In this document: positions 6,868-15,557 of the stretch, piece by piece
How positions within the stretch are numbered: the first letter of the stretch is position 1
How the letters are laid out: each line of letters starts with the position of its first letter
NCBI GenBank assembly: GCA_019410445.1
Contig: DXSO01000004.1
Span: 1-34,835 of the forward strand
Reading direction: 5' to 3'
Source of the DNA: Sutterella sp.
GTDB taxonomy: Bacteria; Pseudomonadota; Gammaproteobacteria; Burkholderiales; Burkholderiaceae_F
DNA: 34,835 nucleotides
Notes under the pieces: generated by a model
The model's database searches: none
What the model was told of the DNA's origin: nothing
The model's input: the letters and a program-made list of their open reading frames with translations, nothing else
Translations under genes and position numbers: made by a program

Positions 6868-8022
6868 TTAAAAACGGTGATTCATACCTACGAAGAACAT
6901 ATGGTTGCCCAATCCTGTTTTCTCAGTTGCTATGCTCGGCGGTTTCGATGACCCACCTCCGCCGGCCAGTACAAAATTGGCGTTACTTTGATTGTGAACA
7001 CCAAAAGCTCCGACATACAGGAAAGTTGTTTGACTCATAGGATAGTCGTAGCGTACCCCCCAACTTGCACCATCAGCATGTTCAATCGAAGTGTTGTGCA
7101 GATAGCCGCCTGTCACAATAATCTTTCCAACAGGCATCGGCACGGAAACGCCAAGCGCTGCGGCCCACAGATTTGGCGCCATGTCATCCTCCGAATCACG
7201 GACAACAAAGTTCAAATGAAGCTTGGCCATACCTAAATCGTAGGCTGCTGATAATGAACCAAACCAAATATTTTCAAAGGTATAGTTCGCAACAACCGGA
7301 TTGTCCCACAAGGCCAGACTGGCATTGCCGGAAAATGCACCTCTTACATAACGAGCTGCGACATTGTAAAAATTGCCTCGACTATTGGATCTGACAATTT
7401 CTCCATCACTGCTTTGACTGCTTTGTTCCCCCAAAGCAATCATTACGGTTCCCGTAAATCCTGAGAAATTCGGAGTGGAGTACACAATGGAATTATCCAT
7501 GCGTGTCGTAGCCAACCGCGCTCCGGTCAATCCATTGACAGCCAAACCGATTCCATTAGTGGAAACGAAAGCAGGCGAACCAAAAGCGCCAATAGCACTC
7601 CCCAAACTCTGCCCGGCAGCTTCATTCATAGGTAACGACAAGAAGTGGGGAGTGTATTGCCGACCGAAACTCAAAGAACCAAAATCACCTCGCACACCAA
7701 CAAGAGCTTCACGTTCAAAAATGTAGCTGCTGTTTCCCGTACTGATTCCTTCGTCCATCAGCACGCCCATTTCCAAACGGACAAACGCTTCTGTAGAAGC
7801 GCTTATAGACTCTGACGCACTCAGTGTCACCCGGCTACCTCCTCCGGCGCCCCCCGAAGACAAACGAGTAACTGTTTTGTCCCCGGCTGTATACGACTCC
7901 AAATACGTATCCACCTGACCACTTATCTGAACTTCTGCTGCAGTTCCCCACTGCGACGCACTCAACAGGCAAGCACCTACTGTTCCCGCCTTTAGTACAC
8001 AAGGCAACAAATGTTTTTTCAC
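6868..8022 (-). CDS. Gram-negative general porin
   Basis: This 384-residue porin is transcribed towards the cytochrome gene. The signal peptide is followed by AEVQISGQVDTYLES, and porin-family blocks follow: GSRVTLSASESIS, FEREALVGVRGDFGSLSFGRQYTP, MDNSIVYSTPNFSGFTGTVM, and a C-terminal FFVGMNHRF ending in Phe. The start codon is GTG at 8022, preceded by a purine-rich AAGGAAGGGG stretch. It is more diverged from the other two porins of this window than they are from each other in the blocks I compared. Role: outer-membrane pore; solute preference unknown. The 286-base gap upstream holds a dyad but no gene. Confidence 0.92.
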   Translation of the reverse strand: MKKHLLPCVLKAGTVGACLLSASQWGTAAEVQISGQVDTYLESYTAGDKTVTRLSSGGAGGGSRVTLSASESISASTEAFVRLEMGVLMDEGISTGNSSYIFEREALVGVRGDFGSLSFGRQYTPHFLSLPMNEAAGQSLGSAIGAFGSPAFVSTNGIGLAVNGLTGARLATTRMDNSIVYSTPNFSGFTGTVMIALGEQSSQSSDGEIVRSNSRGNFYNVAARYVRGAFSGNASLALWDNPVVANYTFENIWFGSLSAAYDLGMAKLHLNFVVRDSEDDMAPNLWAAALGVSVPMPVGKIIVTGGYLHNTSIEHADGASWGVRYDYPMSQTTFLYVGAFGVHNQSNANFVLAGGGGSSKPPSIATEKTGLGNHMFFVGMNHRF

Positions 8023-8125
8023 AAAACACCCCTTCCTTTTTTTATCTCGTTTCCGCTCTGTCTAAAAGCGAATTTGCATTGAGTTTTTCCGATTCAATTG
8101 ACGAACCCTCCGCGTACGAGCCCCA

Positions 8126-8149
8126 TTGTCTCTTTTATGAAAAAGACAA
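8126..8149. promoter_or_regulatory. Imperfect dyad upstream of the third porin
   Basis: TTGTC (8126-8130) and GACAA (8145-8149), continued inwards by T-rich and A-rich arms, form a near-perfect 24-base inverted repeat about 100 bases upstream of the porin start. It could be an operator or the end of the DUF805/gat transcript. I recognise no regulator consensus. Confidence 0.25.
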
Positions 8150-8308
8150 CATTGTTAGAAAAGCTCGTTCACAGCTTGTTGAGGTAGCGTTCTCCCTAAA
8201 TAAATCTTCATGGAAAGATAAAAATCTATATAGAAATAACCCTAGCCCGTGATTCTACTTATTTCATCAGAAGAAAGAAGAATCCATCAATGCAATGTTC
8301 CGGACAAC

Positions 8309-8743
8309 TCAATAACTTTGTCGGACTTCAGGGTCAGCAAAGCGATCGTACCGATTGAGCGATGAAGAACTAGGCAACAACAGCAACGTAGTTACAACGA
8401 GCCAACCGATGTAAGGAACACACAGCAGCCACAACCACCAGCCGGAAAAGTCAGCGTCATGAAGACGCCTCACGGCAAGACGCTTGAGTGGGATCAGAGA
8501 TGCGAGCACAGCACAACTGAAAAGATTCATCCAAAAAAGGACAAAAGCCGAATCTGGCGCAAGTTGCAGTTGATATGCCGTCTCAAACGGGATAATGAAC
8601 AGAATAGCTAGAAAAAACAGATGCGCTAGCAGCGCAGACCAAAAGGCCGCCCTAGAAAGGCGGCCGAGACGAGTACGGTCGAAGAAGTGCACTTCTCGCA
8701 AAAAATGCAAAAAGCGCACTCCGTTCATTGCCTCAATTCTCAT
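8309..8743 (-). CDS. DUF805 family inner-membrane protein
   Basis: This small membrane protein of 144 residues matches DUF805. The N-terminal FFDRTRLGRLSRAAFW resembles the family's GRxxRxxFW entry. Three hydrophobic segments lie at roughly residues 32-53, 66-84 and 99-123. The family signature RLHDADFSGWWLW follows the second segment, and the C-terminus has the usual N-x-Y/D tail (LNRYDRF). The function of DUF805 proteins is not established. Its ATG overlaps the gatB stop codon (ATGA), so it is probably translated by coupling and co-transcribed with gatCAB. An alternative start is the ATG five codons downstream. Confidence 0.82.
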   Translation of the reverse strand: MRIEAMNGVRFLHFLREVHFFDRTRLGRLSRAAFWSALLAHLFFLAILFIIPFETAYQLQLAPDSAFVLFWMNLFSCAVLASLIPLKRLAVRRLHDADFSGWWLWLLCVPYIGWLVVTTLLLLPSSSSLNRYDRFADPEVRQSY

Positions 8744-10191
8744 CCGTTGAGTTTCTTGGTGAGAATCTCATTGACCTGTTTGGGGTTGGCCTTACCACGA
8801 GTGGCCTTCATGGCTTGTCCCACAAGGGCGTTGAAAGCCTTTTGTTTTCCAGCCTTGAACTCTTCGACCATCTTGGCGTTGTTGGCAAGAACTTCATCGA
8901 TCACCGCCTCAATGGCAGAGCTATCGGAGATCTGCTTCAAGCCTTCTTTTTCGATGAGTTCATCAACAGTTTCCGAAGCACCATCCCAAATCAAGGAGAA
9001 AATTCGCTTTGCCCCCTTGCCATTGATGGTGCCGTCCGCCAAACGCTTCAGGATATCAGCCAGCTTAGCCGACGTCACCGGAGCTGCCGCATACGTCATA
9101 CCTTCCTGCGCATTCACACTGGCGGCAACTTCACCCATCACCCAATTGGCGGCAATTTTCTTATCAGGGGCCACGGCACTGAGCGCACAGAAATAGTCGG
9201 CTACATCTTTACTCGAAGTCAACACCGCCGCGTCGTACTCACTCAACCCCATGTCGCGCACAAAACGCTCGCGCATTGCATCAGGAAGTTCCGGCATTTC
9301 ATTACGAATTCGCTCCATATCCTGCGGTGTCAGCACACAGGGCAGCAAATCCGGATCTGGGAAATAGCGATAATCCATGGAGTCTTCCTTGGTTCGCATT
9401 TCACGTGTTTCACCGGAATCCGGATCGTACAAGCGCGTGGCCTGAACAACCTTTCCGCCGCTTTCGATCAATTCAATTTGACGAGAAACCTCGTAGTCAA
9501 TCGCTTCCTGCAGGAATTTGAAGGAGTTGAGGTTTTTGATTTCGCAACGTGTTCCGAATTCAGTACTCCCCATCGGACGTACAGAAACGTTGGCATCACA
9601 ACGGAAGTTACCTTCCTGCATATTGCCGCGCGAAATGCCCAACCAAACCACCAAAGCATGCAAGGCCTTAGCGTATCCAACAGCCTCAGCCGAACTACGC
9701 AATTCCGGTTCGGTAACGATTTCCAACAACGGTGTACCCGCGCGATTTAAATCCATACCGGACTTATAAGCCACAACACCATGGTTGCTCTTGCCGGCAT
9801 CTTCCTCAAGGTGCGCACGCGTCAGATTGATGGTTTTCTCATATGGATCGCCATCTTTGGGTTCCACTCGGAAAGTCACTTTGCCACCCTTGACAATCGG
9901 ATGTTCGAACTGACTGATCTGATAGCCCTTGGGCAAATCCGGGTAGAAATAATTCTTCCGATCAAACACTGATCGTTCCGCAACCTCTGCGCCGATGGCA
10001 AAGCCAAACTTTGCGCCACGCTCAACCGCTCCGCGATTAAGAACAGGCAACGCTCCTGGCAAAGCTAAATCGATATAGCACGCCTGGGTATTGGCTTCAG
10101 CCCCAAAATGCGTGCTTGCGCCCGAAAAAATCTTTGAATCGGTAGAGAGCTGGACATGCGTCTCCAAACCGATAACTACTTCCCATTGCAT
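8740..10191 (-). CDS. gatB: Asp-tRNA(Asn)/Glu-tRNA(Gln) amidotransferase subunit B
   Basis: This 483-residue protein opens with the diagnostic GatB sequence WEVVIGLETHVQL. It continues with the GatB core (YFYPDLPKGYQISQFEHPI, THLEEDAGK-like RAHLEEDAGKSNH, DLNRAGTPLLEIVTEPE, CDANVSVRP) and ends with the YqeY-like helical tail that binds tRNA. GatB supplies the kinase and tRNA-binding part of the heterotrimer, which amidates misacylated Glu-tRNA(Gln) or Asp-tRNA(Asn) in the cytoplasm. It is the third gene of gatC-gatA-gatB, 18 bases after gatA. Length is normal and no key motif is missing. Confidence 0.97.
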   Translation of the reverse strand: MQWEVVIGLETHVQLSTDSKIFSGASTHFGAEANTQACYIDLALPGALPVLNRGAVERGAKFGFAIGAEVAERSVFDRKNYFYPDLPKGYQISQFEHPIVKGGKVTFRVEPKDGDPYEKTINLTRAHLEEDAGKSNHGVVAYKSGMDLNRAGTPLLEIVTEPELRSSAEAVGYAKALHALVVWLGISRGNMQEGNFRCDANVSVRPMGSTEFGTRCEIKNLNSFKFLQEAIDYEVSRQIELIESGGKVVQATRLYDPDSGETREMRTKEDSMDYRYFPDPDLLPCVLTPQDMERIRNEMPELPDAMRERFVRDMGLSEYDAAVLTSSKDVADYFCALSAVAPDKKIAANWVMGEVAASVNAQEGMTYAAAPVTSAKLADILKRLADGTINGKGAKRIFSLIWDGASETVDELIEKEGLKQISDSSAIEAVIDEVLANNAKMVEEFKAGKQKAFNALVGQAMKATRGKANPKQVNEILTKKLNG

Positions 10192-10209
10192 ATCTCTCGA
10201 GCTCCTCGA

Positions 10210-11667
10210 TTAAAAACCCTCGGGGTGACGCAGATGCCAATCGGTACCCTGCTGCCAGGCATGAGCAATGCCGAGCATCTTGGCTTCATTGAACCGAGCA
10301 CACGTAATCTGTACACCGATCGGTCGACCATTGCTGTGAATACCGCAAGGCATACTCATACAGGGCAGTCCTGACAGTGACATCGGCACAGTGTAGAGAT
10401 CTCCAAGATATGCCGAAACAGGATCTTTTTTGGCTCCAAAGTCATAGGCCGTGGAAGTTGTCACCGGACTGATGATCGCATCAACCGTCTGGAATGCTCG
10501 ATCAAACTCCTGGGCAATCAAACGACGCACCTTCTGAGCCTTGATGTAATAGGCATCGTAATAGCCATGTGACAGAACGTACGTACCGATCAAAATTCGA
10601 CGCTTAGGTTCATCACCGAACCCTTCATCGCGACTGCGTTTGATCATGTCCTGGATACCGTCGTATTCCTTGGCACGGTAACCGTAACGCACGCCATCAA
10701 AGCGAGACAAGTTGGAACTTGCCTCTGCACAAGCCACCACGTAATAGACAGGAACGCCCAAATCTGCCGTCGGCAAGGCGATATCCACAATCTCGGCTCC
10801 CTGATCACGATAAGCTTCAATCACAGATTCAATTGCCTTGGCGCATTCAGCGTCCAACTTATCGGCAAACCAAGCACGCGGCACGCCAATTTTGAGTCCT
10901 TTGACACCTTTGGACAGATCGCGAGCGAAATCCTCACTCGGCCGATTTTCGCTTGTGGAGTCCCACGGCTCATATCCAACCATATCGCCCAAAACCAAAG
11001 CAATATCCTCGGCAGTATGTGCCATCAAACCTGCGGTATCAAGAGACGACGCAAAAGCAATCATCCCCAAGCGGCTCGGACGCCCATAAGTCGGCTTAAG
11101 TCCAGTCACACCGCAGAAAGCGGCAGGCTCACGAATAGAGCCGCCCGTATCAGTCGCGGTTGCAATCGGAGCAAGTCCGGCAGCCACGCAGGCCGAAGAA
11201 CCGCCGGAACTGCCCCCGGGGACTGCATTGACATCCCACGGATTGAGCACCTTGCCGTAAGCAGAGTTTTCATTGGAAGACCCCATGGCAAACTCATCAC
11301 AATTGAGTTTGCCGAGCGTTACCAACCCTGCATCGTTGAGCTTTTTGACCACAGCCGCGTCAAACGGGCTCATATAGCCTTCGAGCATTCGACTGGCTGC
11401 CGTAGAAGCCCACTGTCGAGTGACAAAAATGTCCTTGTGAGCAATCGGAATACCCGTCAGACGCGTCGCCGTTCCCTCGGCAATACGCTTATCGGCCTCT
11501 CGCGCCTGAGCAAGCGTTACTTCCGGGCGAACGTCCAAAAAGCAATTGAGGTCTTTGTGCGCCTCGATTCGGGCAAGGTAATCCTGTGCGAGTTCAACGG
11601 CACTTACCTCGCGCGCGGCAAGTGCACGAGAAAGTTCCGCAACCGTGCGAAAAGTCGTCGATTTCAT
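10210..11667 (-). CDS. gatA: Asp-tRNA(Asn)/Glu-tRNA(Gln) amidotransferase subunit A
   Basis: This 485-residue amidase-signature enzyme is the glutaminase of the GatCAB complex, releasing ammonia from glutamine for the amidation carried out on tRNA by GatB. The Ser-cis-Ser-Lys triad is present: K78 in AHKDIF, S153 in GGSSGGSSAC and S177 in DTGGSIREPAAFCG, with the same spacing as the Staphylococcus GatA triad. The C-terminal LSGLPCMSMPCG and RPIGVQI blocks are typical. The start is ATG at 11667 after an AAGGAC element. It is the middle gene of the operon, 18 bases after gatC. Normal length. Confidence 0.97.
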   Translation of the reverse strand: MKSTTFRTVAELSRALAAREVSAVELAQDYLARIEAHKDLNCFLDVRPEVTLAQAREADKRIAEGTATRLTGIPIAHKDIFVTRQWASTAASRMLEGYMSPFDAAVVKKLNDAGLVTLGKLNCDEFAMGSSNENSAYGKVLNPWDVNAVPGGSSGGSSACVAAGLAPIATATDTGGSIREPAAFCGVTGLKPTYGRPSRLGMIAFASSLDTAGLMAHTAEDIALVLGDMVGYEPWDSTSENRPSEDFARDLSKGVKGLKIGVPRAWFADKLDAECAKAIESVIEAYRDQGAEIVDIALPTADLGVPVYYVVACAEASSNLSRFDGVRYGYRAKEYDGIQDMIKRSRDEGFGDEPKRRILIGTYVLSHGYYDAYYIKAQKVRRLIAQEFDRAFQTVDAIISPVTTSTAYDFGAKKDPVSAYLGDLYTVPMSLSGLPCMSMPCGIHSNGRPIGVQITCARFNEAKMLGIAHAWQQGTDWHLRHPEGF

Positions 11668-11685
11668 TCTTGTGGAGTCCTTCTC

Positions 11686-11973
11686 TTACTCGATAACCTG
11701 CGGCACGAGGAACAATCCTTCGAACTCTTCCGGAGCGTTCTTCATGTTTTCTTCTCGATCGTTACCGAAAACAACTTTGTCTTCACGCAGTCTTTGTACA
11801 CCATCATGCGGATGCATCATGGGCTCAACGCCTTCAGTATCAACAGCCTGAATGCGTTCAATCATCTTAAAAATATCGTTCAGTTCGGCCTGCATACGCT
11901 TGGCGGCTTCTTCATGAATGCCGACATGCGCAAGCTCCGCAATACGATAGACATCGTCCAGACCAAGGGACAT
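11686..11973 (-). CDS. gatC: Asp-tRNA(Asn)/Glu-tRNA(Gln) amidotransferase subunit C
   Basis: This 95-residue protein shows GatC features: an N-terminal VYRIAELAHVGIHEEAAKRM helix, the ELNDIFKMIERIQAVDTEGVEPM block, and the C-terminal FLVPQVIE that threads along GatA. It stabilises the GatA-GatB contact. The start ATG has AGAGGA about nine bases upstream. It is the first gene of the minus-strand operon gatC-gatA-gatB-DUF805. The operon promoter must lie in the 235-base divergent gap with rlpA. Confidence 0.95.
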   Translation of the reverse strand: MSLGLDDVYRIAELAHVGIHEEAAKRMQAELNDIFKMIERIQAVDTEGVEPMMHPHDGVQRLREDKVVFGNDREENMKNAPEEFEGLFLVPQVIE

Positions 11974-12026
11974 ATCAGTTAATCCTCTAAAGCGGGCGGG
12001 TAGAAAATCTGCAAATGTGAAAATTT

Positions 12027-12047
12027 ACCGCTTTTTCAGCGGTTTTT
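12027..12047. other. Small hairpin in the gatC-rlpA divergent gap
   Basis: ACCGCT (12027-12032) pairs with AGCGGT (12038-12043) and is followed on the plus strand by a TTTTT run (12043-12047), like a short intrinsic terminator. No plus-strand gene ends here. It may lie in the gatC leader on the minus strand or stop antisense transcription. Nothing else in 11974-12208 is convincing; TATAGT at 12157-12162 could be a -10 element for rlpA. Confidence 0.35.
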
Positions 12048-12208
12048 GTCATTTTGAGTCCAAAAGAATCTTTGGAAGCCGGCATTTCTGCCAATTCCTT
12101 CAATTTCTTGCCTTTTGACACAAATCCCGAACCCGCTTGCCGACAGTGTCTTGTTGTATAGTTGGTCGGGCGTCCTTTAGATTCGATTTTTATTCCGTCA
12201 ACCCCTAC

Positions 12209-13417
12209 ATGCTCAAAACGAAGTTCTTTCTTCGAAGTCTCACCCTTTGCGTACTGGTAATCGCGACCGGATGTTCGTCCTCAAATCCCAATCGATATTT
12301 TGAAAACGATGGTCCTCCAGGATTTTTTCAGAAAAAATTTTTTTCCTGGGGAAACAATGAGGTAAAAATCAAGGTAGAACCTCCGAACAAATGGGCCAAT
12401 CGCCCCTACACCGTACTGGGAAAACGTTATTACCCCGTCACCGGAGACAAGCCAATGACTCAAGTTGGCACGGCTAGTTGGTACGGAAAACAGTTTCACG
12501 GAAAAAAAACTGCCATCGGCGAAATCTACGATATGCATGCCTTAACGGCAGCTCACCCCACGATGGAATTGCCCAGTTTTGCCAAAGTCACTAATTTGCA
12601 GAACGGCCGCTCGATCATTGTGCGCGTCAATGACCGCGGACCGTTCCTGCACGGTCGCATTATTGATTTAAGTTATGCAGCTGCTGTCAAACTTGGCTAC
12701 CAAAAACAAGGCACAACCCGCGTACGCGTCGAACGCATTACTCGACGCGATATCGCGGCCAACCGCATTCCTTCGACTTCTTCTGGAAACACCGTACTCG
12801 TTGCGGCCACTGCTGCAAAAGCAATGCCGACCGAACGCACTGCACCACAAGTGGCATCAACTCACACGTCAGTAACACAAAAAGCTTCTCCTGCGAACCC
12901 CGTACCCTCTGCCTCGCGTGCACCTTCGGAACTTAAACAAGAGCTTTCTGTGAATCAGAACCCCATCACTGAAACTGATGTTTCTCGACCGGCTTCCGTC
13001 ACACTTTCCATCCCAGTTGAAAGTACAGAAGTACAGCCCCAAGACATCACTGTTTCAGCACAAGATCTTCCAGACACCGAAGACAGCATGAAGGAACTGA
13101 TCATTCGAACTCAACAGGCTGCAGACGAAAAACCACAGGCTCCGGCTGAAGTTCTGCCCGCACAAATTCCTAAGAACAAGACTGGTATCTGGGCCGTTCA
13201 AATTGGAGCTTTCAGCATTCAAGAAAATGCTCGTCAAGCTGCCGCACATGCAGAGATGATGCTTTCGTCTGTCCAAAATGCCAATGTTCGAGTTGTTGAC
13301 ACAGGCAAAGTATGGAAAGTACTCTCTGGCAGCTTTACCTCCAAAGATGAAGCCAGTCAGTTTGCCCGCACCGTGACGGAAGCGCTCGGTATTCCAGCAT
13401 TTGCTGTAGCGCAGTAA
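12209..13417 (+). CDS. rlpA: RlpA-like septal-ring lytic transglycosylase lipoprotein
   Basis: This protein of about 402 residues starts at the ATG at 12209, where a lipoprotein signal begins (MLKTKFFLRSLTLCVLVIATG, then CSSS). The upstream in-frame TTG at 12137 lacks a signal. A double-psi beta-barrel domain at about residues 90-180 carries the RlpA signatures GTASWYGKQFHGKKTAIGE, LTAAH and VRVNDRGPF-HGRIIDLS, including the acidic and His residues of the proposed transglycosylase site. A long Ser/Thr/Pro-rich linker follows. A C-terminal SPOR domain (IWAVQIGAFS...VWKVLSGSF) binds denuded peptidoglycan at division septa. No Shine-Dalgarno sequence is obvious. A small gene follows 13 bases downstream. 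Confidence 0.92.
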   Translation: MLKTKFFLRSLTLCVLVIATGCSSSNPNRYFENDGPPGFFQKKFFSWGNNEVKIKVEPPNKWANRPYTVLGKRYYPVTGDKPMTQVGTASWYGKQFHGKKTAIGEIYDMHALTAAHPTMELPSFAKVTNLQNGRSIIVRVNDRGPFLHGRIIDLSYAAAVKLGYQKQGTTRVRVERITRRDIAANRIPSTSSGNTVLVAATAAKAMPTERTAPQVASTHTSVTQKASPANPVPSASRAPSELKQELSVNQNPITETDVSRPASVTLSIPVESTEVQPQDITVSAQDLPDTEDSMKELIIRTQQAADEKPQAPAEVLPAQIPKNKTGIWAVQIGAFSIQENARQAAAHAEMMLSSVQNANVRVVDTGKVWKVLSGSFTSKDEASQFARTVTEALGIPAFAVAQ

Positions 13418-13430
13418 TCAAGGACAAAAA

Positions 13431-13685
13431 ATGCGTCGAGATCTTGTAGTTCAAGTCATTGTTCAATACGATGATTTTTGGGACAATTTTGCAACCCCGT
13501 ACGAAGCAGAGTGCTTCATCAACAGTAATTTGGATGAGCTCGATTTGCCTGTTATGGTGCGCCTTGAAGATATGAAGGGCAACATCAAGTGGTACTACGA
13601 TCTTGTCGAAGACGAAAGCGGTTTCTATCGACTGGTGGATCGCCCCTGTGAATCCAGACATCTCATCCGGGTCGGCTCTAACTGA
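13431..13685 (+). CDS. Small acidic protein of unknown function
   Basis: This 84-residue protein is not recognised. It begins MRRDLVVQVIVQYDDFW, is rich in Asp and Glu, and has a pattern suggesting a small alpha/beta fold (VVQVIVQY strand; PYEAECFINSNLDEL helix; IKWYYDLVEDESGFYRLVD strands). It has no signal peptide or membrane segment. AAGGA at 13420-13424 is well placed for the ATG. It is probably co-transcribed with rlpA, 13 bases upstream, and is followed by a long perfect hairpin. No function is inferred. Confidence 0.7.
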   Translation: MRRDLVVQVIVQYDDFWDNFATPYEAECFINSNLDELDLPVMVRLEDMKGNIKWYYDLVEDESGFYRLVDRPCESRHLIRVGSN

Positions 13686-13697
13686 GGATACCTAAAA

Positions 13698-13736
13698 GTT
13701 AAGGGATGAAATACTTCTCGTATTTCATCCCTTAAC
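13698..13736. terminator. Long perfect hairpin between convergent genes
   Basis: GTTAAGGGATGAAATAC (13698-13714) pairs along all 17 bases with GTATTTCATCCCTTAAC (13720-13736) around a TTCTC loop. It lies between the small plus-strand gene and minus-strand ilvA. Only a short T-run is present on the minus side and none on the plus side, so it is probably a shared 3' end for both transcripts. Confidence 0.7.
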
Positions 13737-13757
13737 AGAACGTTTCACCTTAACCTA

Positions 13758-15299
13758 TCAACTCAAAAAGAAACGACAAGCCGGATTGTCTGTCTCATTC
13801 CAGTAGCGATATCCCAAGGTATTAAGGAACTGCTCGAACAATTCGTTATCCTCCGGCGGCACCTGAATCCCGGCAAAAACACGACCAAAATCAGCGCCGT
13901 TATTTCGATAGTGGAAAAGCGAAATATTCCACTGCGGTGCCAACGAAGTTAAAAACTTCATTAAAGCCCCTGGACGCTCCGGAAACTCAAACCGATAAAG
14001 CTTTTCATTCACGGCCAGCTTACTGTGTCCGCCCACCATATGACGCAAATGCAACTTGGCCAGCTCATCGTGCGACAAATTCAGCGCAGGAAAACCTTCA
14101 GACTTTAATGACTTTTCGATTTCTTCCACATCATTTGCATTGGTCGTCTGAACTCCCACGAAAATATACGCATCCGTGTTGTCGCTCATTCGATAGTTGA
14201 ATTCTGTGACCGCGCGACTACCCAACAAACCACAAAGTCTTCGGAAAGAACCGCGTTCTTCAGGAATTGTGACAGCAAACACCGCTTCTCGATCTTCGCC
14301 AAACTCGGCACGTTCGCAAACAAAGCGCAAACGATCGAAATTCATATTGGCTCCCGACGTGATGGCCACCAACGTCTTATTGGTGACACCTTCTTTTCGG
14401 GCCCATGCTTTCAGACCTGCAAGAGACAATGCACCAGAAGGTTCTACGATTGAACGCGTATCCTCAAACACATCTTTGATGGCAGCGCAAATTTCATCGC
14501 TGTCAACCAAAACGATACCGTCGAGATTTTCACGACACAAACGCAGTGTTTCATCTCCCACACGTTTCACCGCCGTTCCGTCGCTAAACAACCCCACGTC
14601 ATCCAAGGCTACATTTTCACCCGCATCAAACGAACGCTTCATTGCATCGGAGTCCACGGTCTCCACGCCAAAAACCTTGATTTCCGGGTAAATAGCCTTG
14701 ATGTATGTCGCCACACCGGCAGCTAAACCACCTCCGCCAATTTGCACAAAAATGGCATCCGGACGCGTGCCGTCGGAAGGTTGATACTGCCGCAAAATCT
14801 CCATACCGATCGTTCCCTGACCGGCAATCACAAAAGGATCGTCAAACGGGTGAACGAATGTCAATCCCTCTTCGGCCTGCATCTTGACTGCATGAGCAGC
14901 TGCATCCGAGAAACTTTCGCCCACCAACACAACTTCACCGCCAAGATTCCGGACAGCCTCGACTTTCAGAGCCGGTGCCGTCACCGGCATTACGATAACC
15001 GCACGACACCCGAGACGCTTGGCCGCCAACGCCACACCTTGTGCATGATTACCTGCCGAAGCGCAAATAACGCCACGTGCTCGTTCCTCTGCGCTCAGAT
15101 GAACCATCTTGTTAAAAGCGCCACGCAATTTGAAGGAGAACACCGGCTGAGTATCTTCTCGCTTTAAAAAGACCTTGTTGCCAATTCTGAGTGAAAGGCG
15201 CTTGGCTTCATCAAGCGGTGTCTCTCGAGCCACATCATAGACACGCGCTGTCAAGATCTTTCTCAAATAGTTTTGGCGATCAACTTCTGTTTGAGTCAT
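13758..15299 (-). CDS. ilvA: Threonine ammonia-lyase, biosynthetic (threonine deaminase)
   Basis: This PLP enzyme converts threonine to 2-oxobutanoate, the first step of isoleucine synthesis. The PLP lysine is K57 in SFKLRGAF, and the phosphate-binding loop is GGGGLAAG. Two C-terminal ACT-like regulatory domains (from about residue 330 on, with EERGSFRRLCGLL and FPERPGALMKFL) are those that bind isoleucine and valine in the biosynthetic form. I chose ATG at 15299 (513 residues, close to E. coli IlvA at 514), because AGGGA precedes it; an upstream in-frame start at 15353 has no ribosome-binding site. It is a single-gene unit, convergent with the rlpA pair. No branched-chain genes are adjacent. 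Confidence 0.95.
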   Translation of the reverse strand: MTQTEVDRQNYLRKILTARVYDVARETPLDEAKRLSLRIGNKVFLKREDTQPVFSFKLRGAFNKMVHLSAEERARGVICASAGNHAQGVALAAKRLGCRAVIVMPVTAPALKVEAVRNLGGEVVLVGESFSDAAAHAVKMQAEEGLTFVHPFDDPFVIAGQGTIGMEILRQYQPSDGTRPDAIFVQIGGGGLAAGVATYIKAIYPEIKVFGVETVDSDAMKRSFDAGENVALDDVGLFSDGTAVKRVGDETLRLCRENLDGIVLVDSDEICAAIKDVFEDTRSIVEPSGALSLAGLKAWARKEGVTNKTLVAITSGANMNFDRLRFVCERAEFGEDREAVFAVTIPEERGSFRRLCGLLGSRAVTEFNYRMSDNTDAYIFVGVQTTNANDVEEIEKSLKSEGFPALNLSHDELAKLHLRHMVGGHSKLAVNEKLYRFEFPERPGALMKFLTSLAPQWNISLFHYRNNGADFGRVFAGIQVPPEDNELFEQFLNTLGYRYWNETDNPACRFFLS

Positions 15300-15557
15300 G
15301 CTATTCCCTGTTGTTTTTGAATTCTTGTCTGCTTTCGACAAAGCATCGTTCAATATACGACTGTTTGTGTTTTTTTGCTGAAGTCAACCTCGTTTCTATC
15401 CTCGGTTCGCGGTTTTGCAACCGATTTCACCGCCCTGTTTGGCGTGACTTCCTCCCCTGTCTATACAATGGAAGGAAAAATTTTCCTTTCTTGCCTTCAT
15501 GCAATGACCGCTTTTTCCAAACGGCTCTGAAAATGAAGGTTCTCCGAGAAAAACTCC

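Noticed and set aside
8728..9750. 340-codon plus-strand ORF opposite gatB
   Set aside because: It mirrors the gatB coding sequence and shows no protein-family features of its own.
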